Positions 23,238 through 36,097 of a DNA stretch of 64,000 bases are shown piece after piece. Position numbers and translations under genes: made by a program. Location: positions 41,101,653 to 41,165,652 of the forward strand of contig JASEVX010000013.1 in NCBI GenBank assembly GCA_031761405.1, given 5' to 3'. This stretch comes from Serripes groenlandicus. Its lineage: Eukaryota; Mollusca; Bivalvia; Cardiida; Cardiidae. Under the pieces are notes generated by a model. The model saw only the letters and a list, made by a program, of their open reading frames with translations, was not told the DNA's origin and searched no databases. Within the stretch, counting starts at the first letter, position 1. The number at the start of each line of letters is the position of its first letter.

Positions 23238-24586
23238 GCAGATGCGTGTACATGAGGGAAAGGGTTAAAGCCCATTTTATGTTCGACCTGAGCTAACATG
23301 TTTCACACCATTTCCTTGATACAACGAAACAAATGTTCAAAACGAACGATTTTTTTTTCATTCTCACACGAAGTGTTCAATGCTATACCTGCAGTCTTTG
23401 GGTTAAGCCACCAAATCATTGAATCAATGTATTTCCTTAATATGTCGGTGCAGTTTTATTTTCATATTCATCTATCAGATGTCAATTGATGTTCATAAAA
23501 TAACATATAGCACATATGAGAGCTGGATATGTCATGAACGTCATGTTAGATAATATGGTAAAGATTAAAATATAAGATAACTGCCTTTTATCCAATACAA
23601 GTATTGATTTCTTTACGCATTATATACATGTATACGGGAATAAACTACTTAATACTACTTAATGTATTCCTTCTTTATTTCGTCGTTATGAACATTATAT
23701 TTTAAACTACTCATACATTCATCATCACGAATATTATAATATTCAAAACTGATTGATAACAGCTGTCGAAGCTTCTTAAAATCATTAGTAATGCATTAAC
23801 TGATACATCCATTGGATCGTTCAATCATTCGTTCGCCCGTTCATTTGTCCGTCCATTAATCTGAAATAAATGACAAATTGGTACACAAATACATTGTATA
23901 TACATCAAAATATTTATCAATCAGATTTTAGACTTGTGATAATCGAATAAATCCCATGAGATGCGTGTCTTCTCTCGAAATTCGTACCCTTTTCTAGGCT
24001 CTCGTCAAAGCTTGGCCCTATCCCTACCTTCCATGTACGCTGAAGTCAATAGTCTTACGAAATAGCTTATTCAAACACATTCCCTGCATAATACATATAT
24101 AGCTTATAAACTCACGTTTACACATTTAATGCAACAAGCTATTATATCGCAGTTGTATATAGTGTTCACACGTTTACACATTTAATGCAACAAGCTATTA
24201 TACCGCAGTTGTATATAGTGTTATCTGACCTATTAAAATGCGGACCTAAACCATTATCAAGGATACGAAATGCTTTACTTAAACTTTTGTTGAGGCATTG
24301 TGACTGATTATATGGACGGAATAATTGTTTTTGTTTTACATTTTGTGATAATGTTTATTATGATGTCAGGCTCGTATTTAATGTATACAGCACATACATA
24401 TTTACATGCACAATTTTACGCATATAAACCGCAGGTAGATCGCGTTATGTTGAAACATGAATACATAAATGATAATGTTTATTATAACATATGATGTCAG
24501 GCTCGTATTAAATGGATACAGCCCGTACATATTTACATACATATAAACCGCAGGTAGATCGCGTCATGTTGAAACATGAATACATC
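23238..24586. repeat. Block alpha, copy 2
   Basis: Orthologue of 3,926-5,269 with only scattered substitutions. The region just before it (22,995-23,060) lacks ~38 bases present in copy 1 at 3,670-3,705. Confidence 0.85.
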
Positions 24587-25373
24587 CATTCTTTTTGTCT
24601 CGCCCACGATAGTGGAGTGAGACATAGCAGTCACTTTTCCGGCGACGTCCTCAAAACTTAACCTCAAAACTTAACCTTGGTTATATCTCAGCAACCCCAG
24701 ATGGAATTTTTTTGAAACTTTGTCAGATGTATTGTATGGTCATGGGACATCATTCGACGTCAACATTGTCAAGGTCAAGGTCATATTTTAGCAGAATTTG
24801 AACTTGGTTAGGTAACTTAACCTCAAAACTTAACCTTGGTTATATCTCAGCAACCCCTGATAAAAACTTTCTGAAACTATGTCAGATGTACTGTATGGTC
24901 ATGGGACATCATGCAATGTCAATATTTTCAAGGTCAAGGTCATATTTTTGCAGAACTTAATATTGGTTGGGTAACTTAACCTCAAAACGTAACTTTGGTT
25001 ATATCTCAGCATCCCCTGCTGGAATTTTCTATGTCAGATGTATTGTTTGGTCATGGGACAGCATTCTACGTCAAAATGTTCAAGGTCAATGTCATAATTT
25101 GGAAAAACTTGATCGTTGTTAGGTAACTTAACCTTGTTTATATCTCAGCACCCCCTGCTGGAATTGTTCTGAAACTATGTCAGATGTATTGTTGGGTCAT
25201 GGAACATCATTCAAGGTCAAAATTATTATGGTCAAGGTCATATTTTGGTCATAATTTTGCTTAATTTGGAATGATCTTCTGAACACTTTAGAAGTATCTT
25301 TCTTCATTAAATCTTCACGTAATGTAACCACTAGATTTGTTTTCATCAAATCTAGGTCAAGTTCACAAATAGG
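24587..25373. repeat. ~165-bp repeat block, copy 2
   Basis: Orthologue of 5,270-6,056, ending at the truncated TRIM fragment. Confidence 0.85.
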
Positions 25374-25375
25374 TC

Positions 25376-25639
25376 ATGATGGGTGTTTACACTGTATATA
25401 ATGACAGTCAGATTAGTAATAGTTTTGGTTTGTTGTTTCACTCATATGATAACTTCATAGTGGGTGAACTAGGGTCTCACAATATACACGCGGTGAATAG
25501 TAACGGTACCAGGCAGAAGGTTATCTTAACATCTACGGATGGAATTAACCAGCCGAATTGTCTGGCGTACAGACCCAGTGATAAGACTCTTATTATTGGA
25601 AAGTTATCGACATCACTATTGGTGTTTAAAATCAATTAA
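25376..25639 (+). pseudogene. 5'-truncated TRIM-like pseudogene, copy 2
   Basis: Orthologue of 6,059-6,322 with two amino-acid changes (one G to E, one D to N). It shares the same truncation point and the same 3'-flank homology. Confidence 0.8.
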
Positions 25640-26916
25640 AACGTAACATCTGGTAAGACTTCTTAAACTATAGAAGTACAATACCCGATGATAAGCTTCA
25701 CTGTTGCAGAGTCAAACAAGAAATCCGCTTTAGTTATTTAAACAAAATCATATATTATATTGTGTTTATATACCACTACATGTATATGTAATTAATATAA
25801 CATTGTAATAACAATTAGAAATGCAGTGTCATAATTGTTTATGTTTGTTCTTAAAATATGATTGTGTTTCTGTAAAACACAATCGTAAGGCATTTGCGAG
25901 CAGTGTAGTTTCAGATCAGCCAGCGCCAGACAAGTCTTTCTCCTCACCTGTAATACTTACGTTTATATTTGTTTTTGAATGGTGTAAAGACAATTGCAAT
26001 TGCATACATATGATTATTCTATATATGTCTAGCATGCGTGTAATTATAAAGAGCTTTGATGTTAATGAAACAGTAACGTATTATTATCCAACTTAAACAC
26101 ATGAACTGTGTATATTTAACAATAAATGCAGCTCCATCATTATAGGTGATACGGTTCTATTATATTATGCTTCATATATGTTTACATGCAGTATGTTTGT
26201 TTATGCTTATTGAGTCATTTGCGGGAAGGAGACGGGTATGTGATGCCCCCATGTATAACTATGCACATGTATGGAACGCATTTACTGTTTTAGTATGTTG
26301 TATTGTATTATACGCAGTACATTTTTATGTATACGAAGTGAATTGACGTGGTACATGTTGCACGATATGCGGTGCATTTTCTGTTATATATGGTGGTTAT
26401 TTAATAATATCCAGTGTTAAAGTGTGTAGATACAGTAGAATAACCATCATATGGTATGCAAAAAGAGTCATATGCAATACAAACAACATTATATGCAGTT
26501 CAAATGACATTTTATTCAGTCAGTCTTACGAACCATGCGGTGGTATTTTGATTATACGCAGTAGTTTTACCATTATATGCGGTGCAATTCCATTACGATG
26601 ATCATACTTTCCGGCATATAAGCGAGTATGACAGTCGATTCAATATATATATATATATATAAATAGAACGGTGACTTAGAACGGTGACTTAGAATTGTAC
26701 TGGTGGCAAATGCTGAAAGGTTGTTTTTCACAGAGCACCGTTCATTTAGTCTTCTTTTCTCCATGTGTGAAATATACATGAAGAAATAATGTGTATTTAT
26801 GTAAATGTAAATATATTTATAAGCAATATAATTTTTATGCTTGAATTATTTATTTTATACTTATAAGTAATATTTCCTCGCCGAAATCTTAACATAAATA
26901 TTTAATTATATTACAG
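25640..26916 (+). other. 5' region of the copy 2 TRIM-like gene
   Basis: Orthologue of 6,323-7,599. It includes the (TA) run at 26,643-26,661 and the splice acceptor ending at 26,916. Confidence 0.6.
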
Positions 26917-26928
26917 ACTAAAGACACA

Positions 26929-28629
26929 ATGGCTGAAGCCAATACTGCTGGACACAGTAACATGTCAGACGAAGACCCAACAAGGATGTGTGATCCTTGT
27001 CAGTTCCGAGGGGTTAACACACAAGCAGGGATATTCTGTCAGGTCTGTTCAGAATATTTATGCGACACTTGTGAAGAATTCCATCGAAGTTTGAGAGCGA
27101 CACGGGATCACGAGCTTAAACCCTTCGACATGTCGAAAAGAAGGTCTATAAAACTGAAGTCACTGATTTCTTCCATAATGACATGCACAGTCCATGATTC
27201 AGAAGCGCTTACACTGTTCTGTTTCAAACATGACGTAGCCATATGCGACCGGTGCAGTACAATTAAACACAGACGATGTGAAATAAAGATGTTGAAAGAA
27301 GTTGTACGTGAAACAAAGACCAAAACTGAGGTTGGATTATTTTTAGAGAATATCAGGTCCTTAAGTACAGAGATCACAGAACTTAAAGATTTAAGAGAAA
27401 GGGATAAGCGGCAGATAAGGAAGTGCTGCGGGGAATCTAAACAGGACGTTATTGAATTGAAAAGAAAAGTCATTGAATGGATTGAGAAATTGGCGAAAGA
27501 TATGGAGGACAATATTTGTGACATAGAAGAGAAGCTAAAGACTAAAACTGAAAACGATATTAAAGCAACAAACGAGATGAGCGACCAACTAAAAGAAACT
27601 ATTGATTATTTTGAATGTCTTGGCAATGCAGATCAAGACGCAGCGTTTGTCCTGACGAAGAAAGAGAAATACAAACTCGACGAAGGAAAAGAAGCGAAAG
27701 ACGATATACTGAAGGAGATAAAACCAGTCAAGCTAGATTTTCACAGGTCCGACAAACTCGTCACCTTAATGTCCGAAGTAACCTCAATGGGTACATTCAA
27801 AACAGATGATCCAAGTATCTGTGTCCAACAAATTTCATCGGACGATTCTCGAATCTGTTTTCCGCAAATATCGTTGTTGACAAGAAGTGACATTAATATT
27901 GGGTCAACTAGCCGTGTCACGGGTTGCGTGTTTATGCCAGACGGGCGATTAGTCGTGTGTCAAGGTCATGAAATTAATTTGGTCAAGGTCTTTTCAGAAG
28001 ACTTCAAAATACAAAACGAGATGAAAATTGCCCCTGTATGGGATGTGGCTGTTGTGTCCGAGAACCAGGTCATCGCAAGTCAAAGAGAAGAAAAATGTCT
28101 TATATTCTTGAATATTTCCGGTGCCATTGCGAAGGGAAAAACAATTCAAGTCGGAATGCAGTGTTGGGGTGTTGACTATAAAAATGATAGAATATACGTC
28201 ACGTGCCATGATAATACAGGACGAGGGGGAAAGCTAAAGGTACTGACAATGACTGGTGACACTGTGAACACGTTTAACGTTAGTCATGGTTTTCCTTATT
28301 ACCTAGCTGTCAACAGTGCCGGTGACAGAATCGTTGTTAGTACGAATACTACTGACGTGCAGTGTATTGACAGTACTGGAACTAGACTGTATACATATTC
28401 TGACAGTCAGCTTAGTGGTAGTCTTGGTGTGTTGTTTGACTCGTATAACAACTTCATAGTGATTGGATACAATCTACACGTGGTGAATAGTATCGGTACT
28501 AAGCAGAAGGTTCTCTTGACATCTAAGGATGAAATGAGCAAGCCTTATTGTCTTTCGTACAGACCTAGTGATAAAACACTCGTTATAGGACAGTATGGGA
28601 CATCACTCTTGGTGTTTAAACTTAATTAG
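26929..28629 (+). CDS. RING-less TRIM-like protein (copy 2)
   Basis: The 566-residue product has the same layout as copy 1: two B-boxes (C21-H61 and C86-C117), coiled coil, linker and propeller. Residues 1-327 are identical to copy 1; for instance CTG/TTA-type differences near 27,767 are silent. From codon 328 the propeller differs at about 33 positions, including S328, R329, Q345, H347, E348, I349, N350, R432, K435, L436, H453, F455 and N473. A three-codon deletion after Y514 shortens one loop. The splice acceptor lies 12 bases before the ATG, and an AATAAA is at 28,771. The frame is intact and shows no sign of decay. The function is inferred, as for copy 1. Confidence 0.92.
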   Translation: MAEANTAGHSNMSDEDPTRMCDPCQFRGVNTQAGIFCQVCSEYLCDTCEEFHRSLRATRDHELKPFDMSKRRSIKLKSLISSIMTCTVHDSEALTLFCFKHDVAICDRCSTIKHRRCEIKMLKEVVRETKTKTEVGLFLENIRSLSTEITELKDLRERDKRQIRKCCGESKQDVIELKRKVIEWIEKLAKDMEDNICDIEEKLKTKTENDIKATNEMSDQLKETIDYFECLGNADQDAAFVLTKKEKYKLDEGKEAKDDILKEIKPVKLDFHRSDKLVTLMSEVTSMGTFKTDDPSICVQQISSDDSRICFPQISLLTRSDINIGSTSRVTGCVFMPDGRLVVCQGHEINLVKVFSEDFKIQNEMKIAPVWDVAVVSENQVIASQREEKCLIFLNISGAIAKGKTIQVGMQCWGVDYKNDRIYVTCHDNTGRGGKLKVLTMTGDTVNTFNVSHGFPYYLAVNSAGDRIVVSTNTTDVQCIDSTGTRLYTYSDSQLSGSLGVLFDSYNNFIVIGYNLHVVNSIGTKQKVLLTSKDEMSKPYCLSYRPSDKTLVIGQYGTSLLVFKLN

Positions 28630-28770
28630 AACTAAACATCTGGTACAATGTCTAAACATGTAGTCACTCAGACCCGATGATACGTCTTAATGTTGCTGCG
28701 TGTATCGAGATATCCGATTAAGAAATGAAAGTAGTTGTTAACCACTAACTTTAATTAAAATAACATTGAA

Positions 28771-28776
28771 AATAAA
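28771..28776 (+). terminator. Polyadenylation signal AATAAA, copy 2
   Basis: About 140 bases past the stop, in the same context as in copy 1. Confidence 0.5.
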
Positions 28777-29192
28777 ATTAATAATGCAGTTTCATCATAA
28801 CCTATGTTTGTTTATAAAGTGTAATTGATCGGGTTTCTGCGAAAACAAACCGTTAGGCATTTGCTACCAGTGAAGATATAGATAAGCCAGCCTCAGACAA
28901 GCCGTTTACCACATCTGTAATACTAACGTTAAGGTTGGTTTTCGGAAGGCACAGTTCAATAAGGGATTTTATAGCAGTACAGTGTAAATACAAATAAAAT
29001 GCAAATCCTTCATTATGAATTTATTATATATAACTGGCATGCTTGTAATGACTGAGTCAATATATTACCTTTGTATAGAAGCACAATTTTAAGACTATCA
29101 AACTAAACGTTTTATATTTAGAAAGAAATACACATTATTCTTTATATAAGTTTATGTCAGTATAATTATTAAATTATGTGACGAAAAAACCA

Positions 29193-29483
29193 GTTCTGTC
29201 ATATCCCCTGTCTTAACTTTATACATGCTTTGTGTGTGTTTATGACTGTGATGATATAGTTATTTGCGGGAAGGAAACGTGTATGTGATATCCCCTTACT
29301 TAACTGTGTACATGCACTAATTTCATATTTTGTCCGTGATACTTGAGTTATGTGCAGGATGAAAACTGTTCTAAGATATCCCCATACTTAACTATGTAAA
29401 TGCATTATTGTTTGGGTTTTTGGCTGTGATAATTCAGTTATGTGCACGATTAAACGGCTCTGTGATATCCCCTTCTCGTCTGT
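29193..29483. repeat. ~88-bp tandem repeat, copy 2
   Basis: Orthologue of 9,885-10,175 with the same four units. Confidence 0.75.
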
Positions 29484-29983
29484 GTACGTGATAAAAAGCC
29501 ACAACATTCTAATTTGGTAAACATATAAACAGCTAAAATTGTAAAATATGGACATACTGAACCAATACAGAGCAACAAAAGTTTTTAGCAGCGATAACAA
29601 TTCTGTGAAAATTGTACGTTTTAATAGTGTGACATTTCATATAATACCCACTTTTCAATCGAATGGGAAATAAACAGTTATGTGTCTAAAGATGGTAACT
29701 GACAATAAAAATTTTAGATATTCATTTTATCTACAGTTCTAAATTAGAATATAGCTGAACAGCTTAACCTGAAACACTAAACGATATATATTAATTAGAG
29801 CTTTACGCAATTTTGAGCGGTATTTCAGTGATTTCACGGCGTTCAGTTGACATAGCGTTCTTTTGTGTCTTTCTTACACCGATACTCAGCACATCATTCT
29901 TCCCGAGAAACTGGCTACAACATTTTACTTTTAAGCCAATTGGAGGAAGACCAATGACACGTGTCACAATGTCGAGCATATAC

Positions 29984-31784
29984 CTTTATCAGCCCGAACA
30001 TCCGCTCAGTCTGACCCGACCATGCAGCCCTCTGCGAAAACCAACCATTAGGCATTTACTTCCAGTATAGACTCGGATCAGCCAGCACATCCATTCAGTG
30101 TGATCTTACCGTGTGGCGTTCTGCAAGAACCAACTCATAGGTATTTACTGCAAGTTTAGACCCAGATTAGCCTGCACATCCGTTATGTCGGATCTAACCT
30201 TGCGGCCCTCTACGAAAACCAACAAATAGTCATTTACTGCCAATAAAGACTCGGTATAGACCCAGATCAGCCTGCACATCCGTACAGTCTGATCCGAATG
30301 TGTGGCACTCTTCGAAATGCAAAAAATAGGCATTTACTGCCAGCATAGACACTAGGTAAAGGTTAGGTTTTATGACGGTTAGATATTCACTTTACCAAAC
30401 TTATGAGCGGCGCTCCTCCGCAAAAAACAACCAATAGGTAGTTACTGACAGTATACACTCAGATCAGCAAGAATATCCGTTCAGTTTGATCTGACCATGC
30501 GACGCTCCGCGAAAACCAACCAATAGGCATTTATTGCAAGTAAAGACCTAGATCAACCAGTATATTCGTTCATTCTGATGTGACATTGCGGCACTCTACG
30601 TAAACAAACCAATAGACATTTATTTCCAGTATATATCTAGGTCAGCCAGCATATACGTTCAATCGGATCGAAAATTGCGGCGCTCTGCTTAAAATAACCA
30701 ATAGGCATTTACTGCCAGTATAGAACCAGATCAGCCAGTGCATCCATGCAGTCTTGCCTGACCTTTTCGGTGCCCTGCGAAAAACAACCAATAGGCATTT
30801 ACAGACATCCGTTTAGTCTGATCCGACCGTGCGTCGAGCTGCAAAATCCAACCAATAGACATTTACTCCCAGTATAAACTCAGATCAGCCAGTGCATCCA
30901 TGCAGTCTTACCTGACCTTTTCGGTGCCCTGCGAAAAACAACCAATAGGCATTTACAGACAGTATAGACAGTATAGCCACAGTCTGAGCCGACCGTAGGG
31001 CACTCTGTAAAAACCACCCAATATACATTTACTTAAACTTATTTATTTTAAATCGATTGCGAAACAAGCTTTAAGCTTATATTAATCACGCTCGATGTTT
31101 GCTTCCTGGATACTTAACCAGTACTCGCGCCGATTGTGTGGAAAAATCCCAAAGTCAGGACCCGCTCATCACGGGACTCGAACCAGGGACCTTTGATGTG
31201 AGAGGCCGACGCTCTACCTCTGCACCACTGTATACATTTACTGAAGTCAATAACCAGACCAGCCAGTGCATTCGTTCAGTCTGATTCGACCGTGTTGCTC
31301 ACTGCGAAAACCAACCAATATACATTTACTGAAGTATAGTCACATATCAGCGAGCACATCTGATCAGACTGATCCGACCGTGTGGCGCTCTGCAAAAAAC
31401 AACCAATATGCATTTGCTTCCGGAATAGACCTATAACATCTGTTAAGTCTCATAGTACGGCGCTCTGCGAAAACAACTAATAAACATTTACTTTCAATAT
31501 ACACTTAGATTAGCAAGTATATCCGTTCAATCTGATCCGATCGTGATGAGCTCTGCGAAAAAAAAAAAATATACATTTACTGCCAGTATAGACCCAAATC
31601 AGCCAGCAGATGTGTTCAATCTCATTCGACCGTACAGCGCTCTGCGAAAATTAACCAATACGCATTTACTGTCAGTATAGACTCAGATCAGTCAGCGCAT
31701 TTGTTTAGTCCTATCAGAACGTGATGTAATCTGTTAAAAACCAACCAATATGCATTTACTGCCAGTATAAACCCATATCAGCAT
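29984..31784. repeat. ~89-bp minisatellite, copy 2, interrupted by a SINE
   Basis: Same unit as 10,676-12,244. It contains a locally repeated segment (ATCAGCCAGTGCATCCATGC at 30,729 and again at ~30,884) not duplicated in copies 1 and 3, and the SINE at 31,034-31,230. Confidence 0.9.
31034..31230 (-). mobile_element. Young tRNA-derived SINE insertion (family B), copy 2 only
   Basis: On the minus strand, the head reads GTGGTGCAGAGGTAGAGCGT (A box region) and CCTGGTTCGAGTCCCG (canonical B box). The body contains GCGCGAGTACTGGTTAAGTA and the tail contains AACATCGAGCGTGATTAATA. It is flanked by a 12-base direct repeat, TATACATTTACT, at 31,022-31,033 and 31,231-31,242. Copies 1 and 3 have a single TATACATTTACT at the empty site, inside the minisatellite. 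Confidence 0.92.
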
Positions 31785-32007
31785 ATAGGTCCTGACTACT
31801 AATCGTAGGTTGTAGTCTGGCACAAAAACCGTTTTACAGGCACCGTTTTGGACGAAAATCACTATGTCCACTGTAGGGCCATTTGGACACTAAAAACTCC
31901 TTTATAGTTGCACTGATGCCGCATACGACTTCCCGACACCTCGCAAAGTGTATAGTTGCACCCTTTAGGTCCTGACTACTATTCGTAGGTTGTAGTCGGG
32001 CACAAAA
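31784..32007. repeat. 180-bp-spaced hairpin duplicate, copy 2
   Basis: Orthologue of 12,243-12,465. Confidence 0.6.
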
Positions 32008-32250
32008 ACCAGTCAACTGGATACATTCGGACTCGGAAGATTTTCATAGAAAAGAGATGTTAACAAACGTAAGGGAATAAACACAAACTGAAAGATCAGA
32101 TAGAATTTGATAAAATAAACATTTACATGTATATGCATATACATATGTGAAATTTTGGCTATCTAGCGCATTATATGTGAAGGGTAATATAGTGACAATT
32201 TGTCAGCTTTATTTAACTACTGTTCTTTGATTTATGGATAGTTTCCATTG

Positions 32251-32512
32251 TTAGCTCACCTAAGCACGAAGTGCAAGGTGAGCTTTTGTGATAACTCACC
32301 GTCCGGCGTCCGTCGTCGTCGTCTGTCCGTCTGTTAACAATGTCCTACTTATGACTTCTACTAAAGCAATGGATTGATTTCACAATTACTTCATCGGAAT
32401 TCTCCTTAGGTGGTCCTCCTTTTTCAAGTTGTTCAAAGAATTTAATTACAAGTATAACTTTGGTTGCTGCGGCATCAGAAAAGGGAAAAATTGCCCAAAC
32501 TTTAAAAAAAAA
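32251..32512. mobile_element. TTAGCTCACC dispersed element fragment, copy 2
   Basis: Orthologue of 12,708-12,970, joined to block beta at the same poly(A) stretch. Confidence 0.7.
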
Positions 32513-32520
32513 AGCGTAAA

Positions 32521-33768
32521 ACATGCGTTTACATGTTAGAAAGGGTTATAGCCCATTTTATTTTCGACCTGAGATAACATGTTTCAACCATTTCCTTGAT
32601 ACAACGAAACAAATGTTCGAAACGAACGATTTCGTCATTCTCACAAGACCTGTTCAATGCTATACCTGCAGTATTTGAGTTGAATCAATGTATTTACTGA
32701 ACATGTCGGTCCAGTTTGTTTTTCATATTCATGTATCAGATGTCAATTGATGTTCATAAGATAACATATAGCACATATGAGAGCTGGATATGTCATGAAC
32801 GTCATGTTAAATAATATGGTAAAGATTGAAATATTAGATAACTGCCTTTTATCCAATACCAGTATTTATATCTTCACACATTAGAAACATGTATACGGGG
32901 GTAAATTTATAATATTCATAACAGATTAATAACTGCTATCGATGCTTCTTAAAATCATTAGTAATGCATTAATTGATACATCTATTGGATCGTTCAATCA
33001 TTCGTTCGTTCGTCAGTCCGTTTGTCCGTCCATTAGTTTGTGTATGCATTCATTCATGCATTAATTGATCAATACATGATCAAATGATAGACATATATCA
33101 ATGATTATATGCATCCATCGTGGTTTTAATTATCAAACTACATCAGGACGTGGTGTGTCCTTAAAGCAAGTGTGCTTGGCGGCCAAAACTCAGTTCGTAG
33201 CCACGAATTCTGTCAGTCCAGACGCCAGGTGCGAAACCCGACTCGGTCATTAAATATTGCCGATGATTAATAAATGTCAAAGTATAAGAAAACCGTCAAA
33301 CCAACATTGAACAAATCTGAAATAAGTGACAAATTGGTACACATATACATTGTATATACATCAAATTATTTATCCATCAGATTTTAGACTTGTGATAATC
33401 AAATAAAGCCCATGAGATGGGTGTCTTCTCTCGAAATTCGTACCCTTTTCTAGGCTCTCGTCAAAACTTGGCCCTATCCCTACCTTCCATGTACGCTGAA
33501 GGCAATAGTCTTACGAAATAGCTTATTCAAACATATTCTCTGCATCTCATATACATATATAGCTTATAAACTCACGTGTACACATTTAATGAAACAAGCT
33601 ATTATATCGCATTTGTACATAGTGTTATCGGACATATTAACATGCGGACGTAAACCAATATCAAGGATACGAAATGCTTTACTTAAACTTTTGTTGAGGC
33701 ATTGTGACTGATTATATGAACGGAATAATTGTTTTTGTTTTACATTTTGTGATAATAAGTGGATGTAA
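32521..33768. repeat. Block beta, copy 2
   Basis: Orthologue of 12,978-14,226. Confidence 0.8.
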
Positions 33769-34050
33769 GTGGAGTGAGACATAGCAGTCACTTTTCCGTC
33801 GACGGCGACGGCCTCAAAACTTAACCTCAAAACTCAACCTTGGTTATATCTTAGCAACCCCTGATGGATTTTTTCTGAAACTTTGTCAGATGTATTGTAT
33901 GGTCATGGGACATCATTCAACATCAATATTTTCAAGGTCAAGGTCATATTTTAGCAGAACTTGAACTTGGTTAGGTAACTTAACCTCAAAAATTAACCTT
34001 GGTTATATCTCAGCAACCCCTGATGGATTTTGCTTAAACTATGTCAGATG
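33769..34050. repeat. ~165-bp repeat block, copy 2, first part
   Basis: Orthologue of 14,227-14,508. It is joined to the doubly deleted TRIM fragment. Confidence 0.8.
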
Positions 34051-34197
34051 TTTCACTCATATGATAACCAGGCAGAAGGTTCTCTTAACATCTACGGATG
34101 GAATTAACCAGCCGAATTGGCTGGCGTACAGACCCATTGATAAGACTCTTATTATTGGAAAGTTATCGACATCACTATTGGTGTTTAAAATCAATTA
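34051..34197 (+). pseudogene. Doubly deleted TRIM-like fragment, copy 2
   Basis: Identical arrangement to 14,509-14,655, including the lost stop codon. Its 3' flank runs only to about 34,314 (AAAATCATATG) and is then joined to ~165-bp repeat sequence. Confidence 0.85.
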
Positions 34198-34314
34198 CAT
34201 CGTAACATCTGGTAAGACTTCTTAAACTATAGAAGTCCAATACTCGATGATAAACTTCACTGTTGCAGAATCAAACAAGAAATCCGCTTTAGTTATTTAA
34301 ACAAAATCATATGT

Positions 34315-34918
34315 CAAGGTCATATTTTAGCAGAACTTGAACTTGGTTAGGTAACTTAACCTCAAAAATTAACCTTGGTTATATCTCAGCAGCCCCTGCT
34401 GGATTTTTCTTAAACTATGTCAGATGTATTTTTTGGTCATGGGATATCATTCAACGTCAAAATTGTCAAGGTCAAGGTCATACTTTGGCAGAACTTGAAC
34501 TTGGTTAGTTAACTTAACCTCAAAACTTAACCTTGGTTATATCTCAGTAACCCCTGATGGAATTTTTCTGAAACTGTCAGATGTATTGTTTGGTCATGGG
34601 ACAGCATTCAACGTCAAAATGTTCAAGGTCAATGTTATGAGTTGGCAAAACTTGATCGTTGTTAGGTAACTTAACCTTGGTTATATCTCACCAACCCCTA
34701 CTGGAATTGTTCTGGAAGTATGTCAGATGTATTGTTGGTTCATGGAACATCATTAAAGGTCAAAGTTATTACGGTCAAGGTCATATTTTGGTCATAATTT
34801 GCCTTAATTTGGAATGATCTTCTGAACACTCTAGACGTCTCTTTCTTCATTAAATCTTCACGAAATGTAACCACTAGATTTGTTTTCAACAAATCTAGGT
34901 CAAGTTCACAAATAGGTC
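34315..34918. repeat. ~165-bp repeat block, copy 2, second part (copy-3 type)
   Basis: It starts TCAAGGTCATATTTTAGCAG and matches copy 3 from about 56,017 through the CAGCAGCCCCTGCTGGATTT unit to AATAGGTCATGATGGG. Copy 1 lacks this part. Confidence 0.85.
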
Positions 34919-35182
34919 ATGATGGGTGTTTACACTGTATACAATGACAGTCAGCTTAGTAATAGTTTTGGTTTGTTGTTTCACTCATATGATAACTTCA
35001 TAGTGGGTGGACTAGGGTCTAACAATATACACGTAATGAATAGTGACGGTACCAGGCGGAAGGTTCTCTTAACATCTACGGATGGAATTAACCAGCCGAA
35101 TTGGCTGGCGTACAGACCCAGTGATAAGACTCTTATTATTGGAAAGTTATCGACATCACTATTGGTTTTTAAAATCAATTAA
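34919..35182 (+). pseudogene. 5'-truncated TRIM-like pseudogene (beta position), copy 2
   Basis: An 87-codon frame matching the last propeller blade (SYDNFIV, NSDGTRRKVLLTS, LAYRPSDKTL). It is the beta-side counterpart of 25,376-25,639 and is ungapped relative to the intact gene. It is truncated at the same repeat junction, so it is not a gene. Confidence 0.8.
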
Positions 35183-35773
35183 ATCGTAACATCTGGTAAT
35201 ACTTCTTAAACTATAGAAGTCCAATACTCGATGATAAACTTCACTGTTGCAGAATCAAACAAGAAATCCGCTTTAGTTATTTAAACAAAATCACATGTTT
35301 TGTTTATATACCACCATATGTAATGAATATAACATTGTAATTACAATTAGAAATACAGTGTCATAATTGTTTATATTTGTTCTTAAAATATGATTGTGTT
35401 TCTTTCTCCACACCTATAATACTTATGTTTATATTTGTCTTTGAATGGTGTAAACACAATTGTAATTGCATCCTCCTTATGATTATTCTATATATGTCTA
35501 GCAAGCGTGTAATTATTGAGATCTTTGATTTTAATGAAACACTAATAGTACTTATTAACATCTGTTCCAGTCTGAACATTTCTAAGGTACACATGGGAAA
35601 TCTTTATAATTATTAAATAGAGATGAAAACATTGCAGCAAAAGGTGAAATAGGTCATTATGAGCTAGTTCTGCTTTAGCCAAAACAGTTTCACAATAGTT
35701 TCAAAAGTCGAGATTGTGTCAGAATATGGGAAAGAGTCAAGCACTATACACTATCACATTTTTAGTTTTTTTT
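35183..35773. other. Flank of the pseudogene, copy 2, no gene
   Basis: Orthologue of 14,656-15,245. Confidence 0.55.
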
Positions 35774-35955
35774 TAGCTCACCTAACCACGAAGTGCGAGT
35801 TGCGATTTTGTGGTGACTTACCGTCCGGCGTCGTTGTCTGTACGTACAGGTGGCCGAGTACTTGTGTGGTGGGGTGTGGTGTTTTCCTAAAGCCCACCCA
35901 CCACTACCGTCCGGCGTCGTTGTCTGTACGTACCCACCACCCTTATAAAGACACT
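35774..35955. repeat. TTAGCTCACC-type head with duplicated segment, copy 2
   Basis: Orthologue of 15,246-15,440, with an intact AGCTCACCTAACCACGAAGT start. Confidence 0.55.
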
Positions 35956-36097
35956 TAGATCAATAGTTTATTTTTATTTTTTATAACGGGTATCTCATTT
36001 GCATATTAATGTTATTCATTCCGTAAAAGGGGGTTAATTTACGCTTACCCTTATACAAGAAATCAGTAGCAGACGACTTTGAAAACATCTTATTTTT

